Shown: positions 25,550-36,834, numbered from the stretch's first letter. The stretch is 64,000 nt of DNA from Bradyrhizobium sp. ISRA464 (GCF_029910095.1 NZ_CP094526.1:4030001-4094000); one strand, 5' to 3'. The notes: a model not told the origin generated them from the sequence alone. Made by a program: numbers and translations.

Positions 25550-25873
25550 TCACCGCCGTTTCCGCACATGGATGTTGATGTCGAGGTCGATCTCGCTGAC
25601 GCAGGTCTGTTCGGTGCTGTGCGAACTGCCTTCGTGCCAGGGGCCCCTGCGCAGGCTGACCTCGCCGACGCCGGCAAGCCGCAGGCAGCGCCATTGCGGC
25701 AGGTCGCCTGAACTCTCACCGGCGAACTGCCAGGCCAGCACCGCTTCTTCGCCTTTCCTGTTGTGCCCGATGATGTGGGGGCAAAGCTCGCGTCGTCGCC
25801 CCTGATAGCTGCACGCGACCTGTTGCTCGGTGAGAATCGCCTTGCGGAAAAGGTCATAGGCGCGACTGGGCAT
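25550..25873 (-). CDS. Small WYL-like protein, unknown function
   Basis: A 107-residue protein. The start MPSRAYDLFRKAILTEQQVACSY and the next segment GRRRELCPHIIGHNRKGEEAVLAW resemble the beta-barrel WYL ligand-sensing domain: a helix, then C-x-Y-x-GRxRxxxP, then a GxN strand. There is no DNA-binding domain. Its stop lies only 27 bases from the right end of the IS, but the gene seems complete. The conserved Tyr/Arg pattern is suggestive but short, so the family call is tentative. Confidence 0.6.
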   Translation of the reverse strand: MPSRAYDLFRKAILTEQQVACSYQGRRRELCPHIIGHNRKGEEAVLAWQFAGESSGDLPQWRCLRLAGVGEVSLRRGPWHEGSSHSTEQTCVSEIDLDINIHVRKRR

Positions 25874-26144
25874 CCGCTCGGGCCTCAGGGATGTGACAGG
25901 TGGTCGCGGTCGTCGACAGCACGATGCGGCTCGGCGGGGCCTGAAGCCCTCTGGGGCGGGGCGTCATCTCAGGAGAACACGCTTGCAGCGTGATGTTTCC
26001 GCGCGGCAGGCGACGCACGCCAAACGTAGCATGAGGCGCCGCGAGACGTTGGGGTACGCGTTGATGTTCTTGTTACGTTCTTGGCGGATTCGCGCGCGTC
26101 TGGGATGGTGCGTTCCGAGGCGCCGAGCCCCGGAGGCAGGACGA

Positions 26145-26861
26145 ATGGCCAGACGACGACATCGCCCCATCAACATGCCTGCGCCCTATCTCAGGCGCAT
26201 CTGGCTTGATCCCGCACGCATTGCGAACCGTAACGTCTATCCGTTCGTGCTGCCGCTGCTGCGCGACGGTTTCGAGCTCAGCTTCGACAAGGCGATCACC
26301 ATCATCGTCGGCGAGAACGGCACCGGCAAGTCGACGCTGCTGGAAGGCATCGCCGTGATGGCCGGCTACGACGATGCCGGCGGCGGCAAGGGCTACCGGC
26401 CGGTCGACCATTCCAGAGCGCTGGAGGAGATGGGTGGATCGCTGGCCAGCGCGCTGCGCGCAAGCTGGCTGCCGAAGATCACGAATGGCTGGTTCTTCCG
26501 CGCCGAGAGCTTCTTCTCGGTGGCGCGATATCTAGACGAGGCGGCGCTCGACGATCCCTTGGGCGGGCCGCCGCCCGACTTCCTGTCTCATTCCCACGGA
26601 GAAGGCTTTCTGCGCTTCTTCAACGAGCGCTGCCAGAGGCAAGGCATCTTCATCTTCGACGAGCCTGAATCCGCACTGTCGCCCTCGCGCCAGATCGAAT
26701 TCCTGAAGCTGCTGCGCCGGATGGACGAGACCGGCCACTGCCAGGTCATCATGGCCACCCACGCGCCGATGCTGATGGCCTGTCCCGGCGCGGCGCTGTT
26801 GCGCCTGACCAAATACGCGCTCGAGCCGGTGGCGCTGGAGCAGACCGATCACACCGGGTGA
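26145..26861 (+). CDS. AAA (ABC-type, DUF2813/RecF-like) ATPase with frameshifted C-terminus
   Basis: A 238-residue ATPase as read. Walker A is IIVGENGTGKSTLLEGIA (about residues 47-64); the ABC-like region LSHSHGEGFLRFFNERC follows; Walker B is GIFIFDEPESALSP with a D-loop; the switch His is in IMATHAPMLMA. The layout matches the small AAA_15/AAA_21 ATPases of proteobacteria. GGAGGCAGGACGA precedes the ATG at 26145. The gene stops after EQTDHTG, but in another frame the next codons (26861-26917) read MREFCDDPQGFVEAATEE, which is the expected family C-terminus. One missing base near 26850-26857 explains this. The lost tail is 19 residues and may not destroy activity. Confidence 0.82.
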   Translation: MARRRHRPINMPAPYLRRIWLDPARIANRNVYPFVLPLLRDGFELSFDKAITIIVGENGTGKSTLLEGIAVMAGYDDAGGGKGYRPVDHSRALEEMGGSLASALRASWLPKITNGWFFRAESFFSVARYLDEAALDDPLGGPPPDFLSHSHGEGFLRFFNERCQRQGIFIFDEPESALSPSRQIEFLKLLRRMDETGHCQVIMATHAPMLMACPGAALLRLTKYALEPVALEQTDHTG

Positions 26862-27072
26862 TGCGCGAATTCTGCGACGACCCGCAGGGGTTTGTCGAAG
26901 CCGCGACCGAGGAGTGAGGACGGGCTTGTGGCGCTTGGTCCGCGCCAAGCGCGGCCGGGCGGAACCCGCCGGGATCGTCGCAGGATGCGCCGGATGATGC
27001 TTCGCCGGCCTGCTCCACCGCTGTCATTTCGTGCTAGATTGCGGCCGTACAAGCGGAAACAGGGAGGATGCG

Positions 27073-27405
27073 ATGCATCACACCTTGGTACCCAGTGACC
27101 GCGTCGAGCACGTCCATGTCTACGGACGCGACGGCGCCAAACTCGGATCGATCGAGCGGCTCATGCTCGAAAAGCTGAGCGGAACGGTGGCCTATGCCGT
27201 GATCAAGACCGGCGGGATTCTCAGCACCCACCACCATTATCCGGTGAAGTGGAGCGCACTTCGATACGATCCGGAGCGTCAGGCCTATGAGGCCGAGGCG
27301 ACACTGGAAGAGCTGCAGACGGGCCCGTGCGAGATCGACGGTGACGAATTCGACTGGGGTGATCGCTCGCAGTCGTATACGCACCCGAACTACTGGGCGG
27401 TGTAG
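27073..27405 (+). CDS. PRC-barrel domain protein
   Basis: A 110-residue protein. Residues 8-75 form a PRC-barrel: VEHVHVYGRDGAKLGSIERLML, then GTVAYAVIKTGGILSTHHHYPVKWSAL (in two strands). The acidic C-terminus ends SYTHPNYWAV. GGGAGG lies 7 bases before the ATG at 27073. Proteins of this type are small, cytoplasmic and often stress-linked in Rhizobiales; the function is not known. Confidence 0.82.
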   Translation: MHHTLVPSDRVEHVHVYGRDGAKLGSIERLMLEKLSGTVAYAVIKTGGILSTHHHYPVKWSALRYDPERQAYEAEATLEELQTGPCEIDGDEFDWGDRSQSYTHPNYWAV

Positions 27406-27509
27406 ACATAGCGAAGCGAAGGGGCGGACTGACCGGCCGCGTCGGGCGGCTCAACGAGCGAACGGCGGAACTGCGGCTCATCACTCGCCCTAGTTGCGTC
27501 CGCAACCGC

Positions 27510-27596
27510 GTAGCCCGCATCAGCGAAGCGACATGCGGGTCAGAACATCGCATTTCACAGGACGGTCCCGGATATCGCTTCGCTCATCCGGGCTAC
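27510..27596. repeat. Interspersed palindromic repeat (TAGCCCGC...CGGGCTAC)
   Basis: Two hairpin-forming segments lie in tandem: GCCCGCATCAGCGAAGCGACATGCGGG and CCCGGATATCGCTTCGCTCATCCGGG (shown here only by their arms CCCGCAT/ATGCGGG and CCCGGAT/ATCCGGG). The outer ends TAGCCCG and CGGGCTA are complementary. The repeat fills the gap between the PRC-barrel gene and the nucleoside hydrolase gene. Confidence 0.7.
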
Positions 27597-27638
27597 ATGC
27601 CGAGAGCCAGCCGCGCAGCGACGCTTCGGCAATTCGCG

Positions 27639-28565
27639 CTACGCTTGTTTTTCGGCAAACGCCTTCAGCTTCAGGAAGAAGTCCTTCAGGATCGCGTTGC
27701 GGTCGATGAAGGTCACGTAGCGGATCGGATGCCGCCGGCGATCGATGCTCCAGGTCATCTGGTCGGTCAGAACAGGAGCGGGGACGATCACGCTCGGTGC
27801 CCAGTCGGGGTTGAGCAGCCAGCCGACCGGCGCCATGTCCCAGATCTCCTTGGCCCAGCCGAGATGATCTGACGAATAGTCCTTGAAGCGCTGCGCCAGG
27901 AACGCGCCGATGCTGCCGTGCGGTTCGACGTAGCGCTCGATCTCCGGCACGGTACTGTGCAGGCGCGAGGTGACGCCGAGGCAGGGCACCAGAACCAGCG
28001 GTACGCCGCTGTCGAGCAGCGCCTGCGCGCCGCCGACATCCTGCCTGAGATTGAACTCGGCCGTATCAGGCCATTCCAGCGCATGGCCGCCGAGCCACAC
28101 CACGACGACGCGATCGATGATGTCGGGCGCCATGAGCAGCGCCGAGGCGACGTTGCTGATGGCCGCGATGGCAACGATGTAGAGTGGATTGTCCGGCGAT
28201 CCCGCCCGCGCCCGGGCGATCAAGTCATCGACCGCGGTCGCCTCGCGCGCCTGCTTCGTAGGGCCGACATAGTCGGTGACACCGCGATGAACCAGGCCGT
28301 CGGGCGAGATGTTCAGGCGCTCCAGCAGGCGCAGGATCTCCTGGTAGCTGAGCTCCATGCCGTGACCCGGGCCGTCCGAACGCTTGTTGAAGAACGGCGC
28401 GGCGTAGATCGCCTCCACATCAAAGCGATCCCGCGACAGCAGCATCTGGACGATCGCGAACTGGTCGTCGATCTCGTTGTAGGTGTCGGTGTCGAGCACG
28501 ACGCGGACCTTGCCGGCTGGTGGTGGCGCGAGCAGCTTCAGGCGGGCGGCTTCGGAGAGGGGCAT
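27639..28565 (-). CDS. Inosine-uridine-type nucleoside hydrolase
   Basis: A 308-residue hydrolase that splits nucleosides to base and ribose. The calcium-binding signature VLDTDTYNEIDDQFAI is near the N-terminus (DxDxxxxxDD pattern of the IUNH family). The second set of ligands lies in IVAIAAISNVA and in the LGGHALEWPDTAEFNLRQD segment (broken here). It matches the IunH-like proteins of Bradyrhizobium. The ATG at 28565 has GAGGTG 6 bases before it; a GTG at 28574 is in frame but lies inside that ribosome site. Confidence 0.85.
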   Translation of the reverse strand: MPLSEAARLKLLAPPPAGKVRVVLDTDTYNEIDDQFAIVQMLLSRDRFDVEAIYAAPFFNKRSDGPGHGMELSYQEILRLLERLNISPDGLVHRGVTDYVGPTKQAREATAVDDLIARARAGSPDNPLYIVAIAAISNVASALLMAPDIIDRVVVVWLGGHALEWPDTAEFNLRQDVGGAQALLDSGVPLVLVPCLGVTSRLHSTVPEIERYVEPHGSIGAFLAQRFKDYSSDHLGWAKEIWDMAPVGWLLNPDWAPSVIVPAPVLTDQMTWSIDRRRHPIRYVTFIDRNAILKDFFLKLKAFAEKQA

Positions 28566-28811
28566 CGTCTTCACCTCGAGGAGCGTTTGGCTATCAAGAT
28601 TAGGCCTTCAACGGGAGCCGGGATAGCCGCTGCTGGCGGCGTGAGACCGACCATCGAGGCGCGGCCGTCGTGCGGGAGGCTTGCCTCCCGGGGAAGACGA
28701 CGGCCGCGACTTCGCTCTCGTGCAAGAAACCGGTCCCCCATCTGGTCTATGGCGAGCCATAAGCTTCGGCACGCGCAATGCCGCGCAGGCCGATCCAATG
28801 GAGGAGACGGG

Positions 28812-29351
28812 ATGAAGGGAACGATCGCGAGGGCCTGCGTCGTGGTGGCGGCGTTGGCTGTGCTGGGAGCCGCCTGGGCCCACGGGCCGACCCGCCGGAA
28901 GGTGCAGGAATCGATCGAGATCGACGCGCCACAGGCCAAGGTGTGGGCGGTGATCGGCAATTTCCAGGACATGAGCTGGCTCGCGGGCGTCAGCAAGACC
29001 GAGGGCGACAAGGGCAACGAGATCGGCGCCACGCGGCGGCTGACGCTGACGCAAGGCGCGACCATCGACGAGGAGCTCTACAAGTACGACGCCGACATGA
29101 TGAGCTATTCGTACCGGATCACGGCGGTCGATGTGAAGGTGCTGCCGGTCACCAATTATTCCTCGACGCTGACGGTGTCGCCTGCTCCCGACGGCAAGGC
29201 GAAGCTGGAATGGGCCGGCGCGTTCTACCGCGGCTATCCGAACAACGACCCGCCGCCGGAGCTGAACGACGAGGCCGCGATGAAGGCGGTGAGCGGGCTT
29301 TATCGCGCCGGGCTCGAAGCGCTGAAGAAGAAGATCGAGAGCGGCAGCTAG
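28812..29351 (+). CDS. Periplasmic SRPBCC (START-like) protein
   Basis: A 179-residue protein with a signal peptide (MKGTIARACVVVAALAVLGA, cleavage near AWAHG). The mature part begins KVQESIEIDAPQAKVWAVIGNFQ, the classic first strand and helix of SRPBCC/polyketide-cyclase-like domains. AGGAG precedes the ATG by 9 bases. It is followed after 3 bases by a beta-propeller gene. In several methylotrophs and rhizobia a similar pair accompanies PQQ-dependent alcohol oxidation; no such dehydrogenase is in this window, so the ligand remains unknown. Confidence 0.83.
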   Translation: MKGTIARACVVVAALAVLGAAWAHGPTRRKVQESIEIDAPQAKVWAVIGNFQDMSWLAGVSKTEGDKGNEIGATRRLTLTQGATIDEELYKYDADMMSYSYRITAVDVKVLPVTNYSSTLTVSPAPDGKAKLEWAGAFYRGYPNNDPPPELNDEAAMKAVSGLYRAGLEALKKKIESGS

Positions 29352-29354
29352 AGC

Positions 29355-30293
29355 ATGCGGGCGATCGTACTGGCGGCGCTGCTCGCCGGCCTCACGGCCG
29401 CGCATGCCGAGGAGGCGTTCGTCACCAACCAGCTCAGCGATGACCTCACGGTCGTCGATCTCGCGACATCGAGGGCGGTCGCGACGATCGCGATCGGCGG
29501 CAAGCCGGCGGGCGTCGCCGTGACATCAGACGGCCGCTTCGCCTATGTGACGAGTCCCGATGCCAAGTCGCTCGCCGTGGTCGACGCCGCCGCGCGCAAG
29601 GTCGTTGCCCGGGTCGATGTCGGCGGCGGTCCGCTCGGCATCGCCGTCGCACCCGACGGCGCGACGGTCTATGTCGCCGACTGGTACGCCGCCGCGGTGC
29701 GGGTGATCGACGCGCGGGAGCAGCGCGTCGTCGCCAGCCTTGCGGTCGGCGCATCGCCGTCCGGGCTCGCCGTGACGCCGGACGGGCGACTGTTGCTCTC
29801 GGCGGATCGCGACGACGACAGCGTGTCCGTCACCGACACCTCAGCGCGCGAGCGGAGAGCGATCGTGAAGGTCGGGACCCATCCGTTCGGCGTGACTGTT
29901 GATGCCGAGGGCAAGCGCGCCTACACCGCCAATGTCGGCTCGAACGACGTCTCCGTGATCGACATCGCCACCAACAGCGAGATCGGCCGCGTGCATGTCG
30001 GCCTGCGCCCCTATGCGGTCGCGTTGGCGCAGGGCCGCGGTTTCGTCACCGACCAATATGACGGCACCGTCAGCGTGTTCGATCTCGCGACGTTGCAGCC
30101 GCTGAAGCGGATCAATGTCGGGGACTACCCCGAAGGCATCGAGGCGACGGCCGACGGCAAGCGGATCGTGGTGGCGAACTGGGAGAGCAACACGCTCAGC
30201 GTGATCGATGCCGTCGAGCTGAAGGTCGTCGACGAGGTCAAGGTCGGCGACGGCCCGCGCGCGTTCGGGGCTTTTCTCAGGCGGACGGAGTAG
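29355..30293 (+). CDS. YVTN-family beta-propeller protein, secreted
   Basis: A 312-residue periplasmic protein with a signal peptide (MRAIVLAALLAGLTAAHAEE). The mature part is about seven repeats of roughly 40 residues, each of the type 'VGxxPxGVAVTPDGRxxYVxx...VSVIDxxT'. It has clear copies such as KPAGVAVTSDGRFAYVTSPD and THPFGVTVDAEGKRAYTANV. Such propellers bind proteins or cofactors. The coupling with the SRPBCC gene (3-base gap) implies a joint function, possibly with a quinoprotein system encoded elsewhere. Confidence 0.88.
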   Translation: MRAIVLAALLAGLTAAHAEEAFVTNQLSDDLTVVDLATSRAVATIAIGGKPAGVAVTSDGRFAYVTSPDAKSLAVVDAAARKVVARVDVGGGPLGIAVAPDGATVYVADWYAAAVRVIDAREQRVVASLAVGASPSGLAVTPDGRLLLSADRDDDSVSVTDTSARERRAIVKVGTHPFGVTVDAEGKRAYTANVGSNDVSVIDIATNSEIGRVHVGLRPYAVALAQGRGFVTDQYDGTVSVFDLATLQPLKRINVGDYPEGIEATADGKRIVVANWESNTLSVIDAVELKVVDEVKVGDGPRAFGAFLRRTE

Positions 30294-30334
30294 GTGCTGA
30301 GATGGGTTGGTCGAAGCGAAGACGGATTGATGGG

Positions 30335-30412
30335 TAGGGCGGGTTAGTCGTAGGCGTAACACGCCACGTTGGTCGCAAGATCGGCGGATTACGCTTCGCT
30401 AATCCGCGCTAC
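30335..30412. repeat. Interspersed palindromic repeat
   Basis: The segment ends in GCGGATTACGCTTCGCTAATCCGC, a hairpin with arms GCGGATTA/TAATCCGC, and begins with a related partial arm (GGCGTAACACGCC). The repeat overlaps the last codons of the barstar-like gene on the reverse strand. Confidence 0.55.
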
Positions 30413-30812
30413 GCTTGCTACGGGCTTTCTCCGCTCGAAGCAGCCAGATGACTTGCTCACGATGCTTGAGGGGAAATGCGACCGAAAGCGGATGGGCCTC
30501 CGATCGCGACATTTTGCGAGCAGCGTCATTCAGTATCGCAACGTACGTCATCGCATTCGGCACGTCATTAATTAGCGGCACGTCAGCGTGCGTCACAAAC
30601 ACGGGACCCGGCGGCAACCATGAGAGATCGCGAATACATTCCTGGAACGAATCCCAATTGTTGCCAAAGTAATCGGGAAATCCAAGCTGCGTGGCGAGCG
30701 CAACCAAGAGTGCCGCTTTGCTCGTCACGTTTTCGGGGATGTCGGCGCGCGCCACCGCAGCGTGTGGCAGGTTGTCATCCGCGAACGCGAGGCATGTTTG
30801 CAGCTCACTCAC
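30399..30812 (-). CDS. Barstar (barnase inhibitor)-family protein
   Basis: A 137-residue protein. The region LATQLGFPDYFGNNWDSFQECIRDLSWLP (in pieces: FPDYFGNNWDSF and QECIRDL) matches the barstar core helix that blocks the RNase active site. The usual acidic residue (Asp39 of barstar) is Glu here. The following segment GPVFVTHADVP fits the next strand. No RNase of the barnase type lies next to it. It may guard against a toxin encoded elsewhere or delivered by other cells. Its 5' end lies 10 bases from the uvrA stop, and it reads in the same direction, so it might be transcribed from uvrA. Confidence 0.8.
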   Translation of the reverse strand: MSELQTCLAFADDNLPHAAVARADIPENVTSKAALLVALATQLGFPDYFGNNWDSFQECIRDLSWLPPGPVFVTHADVPLINDVPNAMTYVAILNDAARKMSRSEAHPLSVAFPLKHREQVIWLLRAEKARSKRSAD

Positions 30813-30822
30813 CCGGCCAACG

Positions 30823-33798
<2,976 letters not shown>

Positions 33799-33888
33799 TG
33801 CGGCAATTCCGGGCGCCTGATGCTGCGCCTTTTGGGCGCGCGTCACCGGTGATGCCGGGACCTTGCGCCGATGGCTGTGTGAAGACTG

Positions 33889-33903
33889 GAACGTAGGAAG
33901 AAC
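33889..33903 (-). promoter_or_regulatory. LexA (SOS) box of uvrA
   Basis: GAAC (33889-33892), 7 bases, GAAC (33900-33903). On the uvrA strand this reads GTTC-N7-GTTC, the direct-repeat LexA site known in alphaproteobacteria. It is 91 bases upstream of the uvrA start. Confidence 0.8.
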
Positions 33904-33993
33904 GGCAGCGGATTTCCAGTGCCGTGTTGGGTCCATCAACGGATAGTTTGCCGGATGGCAGCAGCCGTCAGCAGCACGGTCCTGCCACAGCAA

Positions 33994-34018
33994 AAAGGCC
34001 GGCGCGAGGCCGGCCTTT
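33994..34018 (-). terminator. Intrinsic terminator of the 34.1-kb beta-barrel gene
   Basis: A perfect 10-bp stem AAAGGCCGGC/GCCGGCCTTT (33994-34003 with 34009-34018) with a 5-base loop. It lies 44 bases after the stop on the reverse strand and the stem itself supplies the U-tract. Nearly the same structure follows the other beta-barrel genes. Confidence 0.85.
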
Positions 34019-34062
34019 CGTCACCACGGTCGTGAAGGTCACGACAGGGTCGTGAAGTTCGA

Positions 34063-34725
34063 TCAGTAGCGCGCGACGATCGGGCCGCCGAAGTGATAGT
34101 TCACACCGACCTGGACGCTGTGCAGGTTGAGATCGCCGGAGGGAACGCCAAAATAGTTCTCGCTGCCGAGGCTGCGATAGAGGTATTCGCCCTTGACCGA
34201 CCACTGCGGAGCGAAGAACGCCTCGATGCCCGCACCGACGGTCCAGCCGGAATGGAAGTGGCTCTCCGAGACCGTCACGCCGAGCGCGGTGGCGCTGATC
34301 TTGTTGTCGACCCAGGCGTAGCCGCCGGTGCCGTAGAACAGCACCTTGTCGACCGCGAAGCCGATGCGGCCGCGCACGGTGCCGAGCGAGTCGATGCGGC
34401 TCTTGGTGGTGATCCCGAGCGCCGTGACCGAGGCGTCGACGTCAGCCCAGCCGCCGTCAGCTTCGAGGCCGTAGACGATGTTGCCGGCCTGCCAGTTGTA
34501 GCCGATGGTGCCGCCGGCGAAGCCGCCGCTCATCTTCGGGGAAGCGTCGGTGTTCTCGCTCGCATAGCCGCCGAAGCCGCCGATGTAGAAGCCGGTCCAG
34601 TTGTAGATCGCGGCGGGCGGCGGAGCCTTGACGTAGGGCGCACGCGCCGCCATGTCCGCGGCCGAGGCCGGAGCAAACGCACTCAAAACAAGCAAGCCGG
34701 CCGACGCCAGCAAAACGGTCTTCAT
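34063..34725 (-). CDS. Small outer-membrane beta-barrel protein (Omp25/RopB-like)
   Basis: A 220-residue porin-like protein. The signal peptide (MKTVLLASAGLLVLSAFAPA) is cleaved before ADMAARAPYVKAPPP. Eight-stranded barrel features follow: YNWTGFYIGGFGGYA, GGFAGGTIGYNWQAGNIVYGLEADGGW (in pieces) and a final strand HFGGPIVARY. The start at 34725 is ATG; the frame can be read from a TTG at 34731. It is a more distant relative of the two near-identical genes at 34970 and 36091. Members of this family anchor the outer membrane in Rhizobiales. Confidence 0.9.
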   Translation of the reverse strand: MKTVLLASAGLLVLSAFAPASAADMAARAPYVKAPPPAAIYNWTGFYIGGFGGYASENTDASPKMSGGFAGGTIGYNWQAGNIVYGLEADGGWADVDASVTALGITTKSRIDSLGTVRGRIGFAVDKVLFYGTGGYAWVDNKISATALGVTVSESHFHSGWTVGAGIEAFFAPQWSVKGEYLYRSLGSENYFGVPSGDLNLHSVQVGVNYHFGGPIVARY

Positions 34726-34917
34726 TTTCAAAATCCCAGTCCCATTCTTCTTGTTGTCCCTTCAAGCCCTCGAAGGGAGCGTCACGGCAGTGTTGCGTGA
34801 CGTTGGCGCGCTTCTACACGGATAAGCTGGGACGTGTGTCTCCGGAAAACAACAATGCACGGGAAACGTGCAGCCCAGAACGCCGGCTGGGCACAGGCGT
34901 GTGCTCTCCGGGCAACA

Positions 34918-34944
34918 AAAAGGCCGGCGCGAGGCCGGCCTTTT
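34918..34944 (-). terminator. Intrinsic terminator of the 34.97-kb beta-barrel gene
   Basis: A perfect 11-bp stem AAAAGGCCGGC/GCCGGCCTTTT (34918-34928 with 34934-34944). It lies 25 bases after the stop and is nearly identical to the hairpin at 36038-36064. Confidence 0.88.
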
Positions 34945-34969
34945 CGCTGAATAGCATCAACTCCTACGA

Positions 34970-35716
34970 TCAGTAGCGCGCGACGACCGGGCCACCGAAC
35001 TTGTAGTTCAAACGGACGGTGACGAGATCGACGTCCTGACGGATGCGATCGCTGCCGACGATGACGCCGGTCGCCGGCGAGGTGAAGTTGAGGGTGCGAT
35101 CTTGCATGAACAGGTGATCGTACTCGACGCCGGCCGTCCAGTTCGGCGCGAAGCCAAATTCGAGGCCCACGCCAACCGTGCCGCCCCAGCGGGTGTCGTC
35201 ACCGCTGCTCGCAAACAGCGCGCCGGTGAGATCGTTGATGCGGTATTTGTTCGAGGTCACGGCGGCGCCGCCCTTCAGGTAGAGCAGGACGTTGTTGGCG
35301 GCGTAACCGATCTGACCGGTGAACAGGCCGAACGCATCGATCTTCGAGGTGTTGACGAAGCCGGGGAACAGCAGGCTGGTGTTGCTGCCCTTCAGGTCGG
35401 CCCAGTCGCCCTGTGCCTCAAGGCCGAACACCCAGGTGCCGGCCTGCCAGCGATAGCCGATCTGGCCACCGGCCACGCCGCCGGTCGCATCATGACTGCC
35501 TTCCGCGCCGACCAGGAACGGCGGGACCGAGTCCCAACTGTTGCGGCTCGAACCCCAACCGCCGTTGGCACCAATATAGAAACCGCTCCAGTCGTACACC
35601 GCGGCAACCATCGGCGGCGGCGCCTTGGTGTAAGGACGCGCGGCCAGGTCGGCTGCCGACGCGGAGGTAATGCCGAGAGCGGCGATGCTGACCGTTGCGA
35701 CCAGGAACTTCTTCAT
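34970..35716 (-). CDS. Small outer-membrane beta-barrel protein, paralogue A
   Basis: A 248-residue protein with a signal peptide (MKKFLVATVSIAALGITSASA) and mature start ADLAARPYTKAPPPM. The barrel ends in NYKFGGPVVARY. AAGGGGGAT precedes the ATG. From about residue 22 to 236 its DNA is almost identical to the gene at 36091 (641 bases with three differences by eye), whereas the signal peptides and C-termini differ. That points to gene conversion or a recent partial duplication. Both are surface proteins of the Omp25/RopB group. Confidence 0.92.
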   Translation of the reverse strand: MKKFLVATVSIAALGITSASAADLAARPYTKAPPPMVAAVYDWSGFYIGANGGWGSSRNSWDSVPPFLVGAEGSHDATGGVAGGQIGYRWQAGTWVFGLEAQGDWADLKGSNTSLLFPGFVNTSKIDAFGLFTGQIGYAANNVLLYLKGGAAVTSNKYRINDLTGALFASSGDDTRWGGTVGVGLEFGFAPNWTAGVEYDHLFMQDRTLNFTSPATGVIVGSDRIRQDVDLVTVRLNYKFGGPVVARY

Positions 35717-35910
35717 GGGATCCCCCTTCCTGAGAAAAGCTCTGCACTTGGGAACAAACATTACCATGTGTTTCGCGGAAGGACTGTCGCTGAGCGGCCA
35801 CAGTCGCCAACAAGTTGCGCTGGTTCCGTCTTCACAACTCCTTAACGTGTGAAGGAGTTCTGCAGACGCGCGCGCCGCGCAGGCCGATCCGAAACTGAAA
35901 GCGGCCCGGG

Positions 35911-36000
35911 ACAAAAAGACCGGCATCGGGCCGGCCCTTCGCGGCCTCGTCAGATCGCGCGATCAGTGTTTTGCGGCAACGGGGACCGCCCCAATTGGAG
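35911..36000 (-). pseudogene. Relic 3' end of a third beta-barrel paralogue with a decayed terminator
   Basis: Bases 35953-36000 align with 36081-36127, the 3' end of the gene at 36091: GATCGCGCGATCAGT is identical, and the rest is a diverged version ending in the tail WGGPVAAKH if one base is added. The stop-equivalent TCA is at 35963-35965. An imperfect copy of the family terminator (CCGGC/GCCGG, 35920-35934) follows it. The rest of the third gene is missing. Confidence 0.65.
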
Positions 36001-36037
36001 GGAGCGCGGTGCGCCCGACCCAACCATCAGGCCAACA

Positions 36038-36064
36038 AAAAGGCCGGCACAAGGCCGGCCTTTT
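36038..36064 (-). terminator. Intrinsic terminator of the 36.1-kb beta-barrel gene
   Basis: A perfect 11-bp stem AAAAGGCCGGC/GCCGGCCTTTT (36038-36048 with 36054-36064) with loop ACAAG, 26 bases after the stop. Confidence 0.88.
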
Positions 36065-36090
36065 CGTCCCCAAGAAATCCGATCGCGCGA

Positions 36091-36834
36091 TCAGTACTTC
36101 GCGACGACGGGGCCACCCCACTTGTAGTTCACGCGGACGGTGACGAGATCGACGTCCTGACGGATGCGATCGCTGCCGACGATGACGCCGGTCGCCGGCG
36201 AGGTGAAGTCGAGGGTGCGATCTTGCATGAACAGGTGATCGTACTCGACGCCGGCCGTCCAGTTCGGCGCGAAGCCAAATTCGAGGCCCACGCCAACCGT
36301 GCCGCCCCAGCGGGTGTCGTCACCGCTGCTCGCAAACAGCGCGCCGGTGAGATCGTTGATGCGGTATTTGTTCGAGGTCACGGCGGCGCCGCCCTTCAGG
36401 TAGAGCAGGACGTTGTTGGCGGCGTAACCGATCTGACCGGTGAACAGGCCGAACGCATCGATCTTCGAGGTGTTGACGAAGCCGGGGAACAGCAGGCTGG
36501 TGTTGCTGCCCTTCAGGTCGGCCCAGTCGCCCTGTGCCTCAAGGCCGAACACCCAGGTGCCGGCCTGCCAGCGATAGCCGATCTGGCCACCGGCCACGCC
36601 GCCGGTCGCATCATGACTGCCTTCCGCGCCGACCAGGAACGGCGGGACCGAGTCCCAACTGTTGCGGCTCGAACCCCAGCCGCCGTTGGCACCAATATAG
36701 AAACCGCTCCAATCGTACACCGCGGCAACCATCGGCGGCGGCGCCTTGGTGTAAGGACGCGCGGCCAGGTCGGCCGCAGCGGCCGGCGCAGCAAATGCAA
36801 TCAGTGCGACCGTAGCCAGCAAATATTTCTTCAT
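36091..36834 (-). CDS. Small outer-membrane beta-barrel protein, paralogue B
   Basis: A 247-residue protein. The signal peptide is MKKYLLATVALIAFAAPAAA, cleaved before ADLAARPYTKAPPPM. The last strand is NYKWGGPVVAKY. GGGTGGGAG precedes the ATG at 36834. Except for signal peptide and last strand it matches paralogue A (34970) almost base for base. The three genes, plus the relic between 35911 and 36000, form a tandem array on one strand, each with its own terminator, located between uvrA and ssb. Confidence 0.92.
   Translation of the reverse strand: MKKYLLATVALIAFAAPAAAADLAARPYTKAPPPMVAAVYDWSGFYIGANGGWGSSRNSWDSVPPFLVGAEGSHDATGGVAGGQIGYRWQAGTWVFGLEAQGDWADLKGSNTSLLFPGFVNTSKIDAFGLFTGQIGYAANNVLLYLKGGAAVTSNKYRINDLTGALFASSGDDTRWGGTVGVGLEFGFAPNWTAGVEYDHLFMQDRTLDFTSPATGVIVGSDRIRQDVDLVTVRVNYKWGGPVVAKY

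Noticed and set aside
27918..28811. Long N-terminal extension of the SRPBCC gene
   Set aside because: The extension overlaps the nucleoside hydrolase on the other strand; a good ribosome site and signal peptide begin at 28812.
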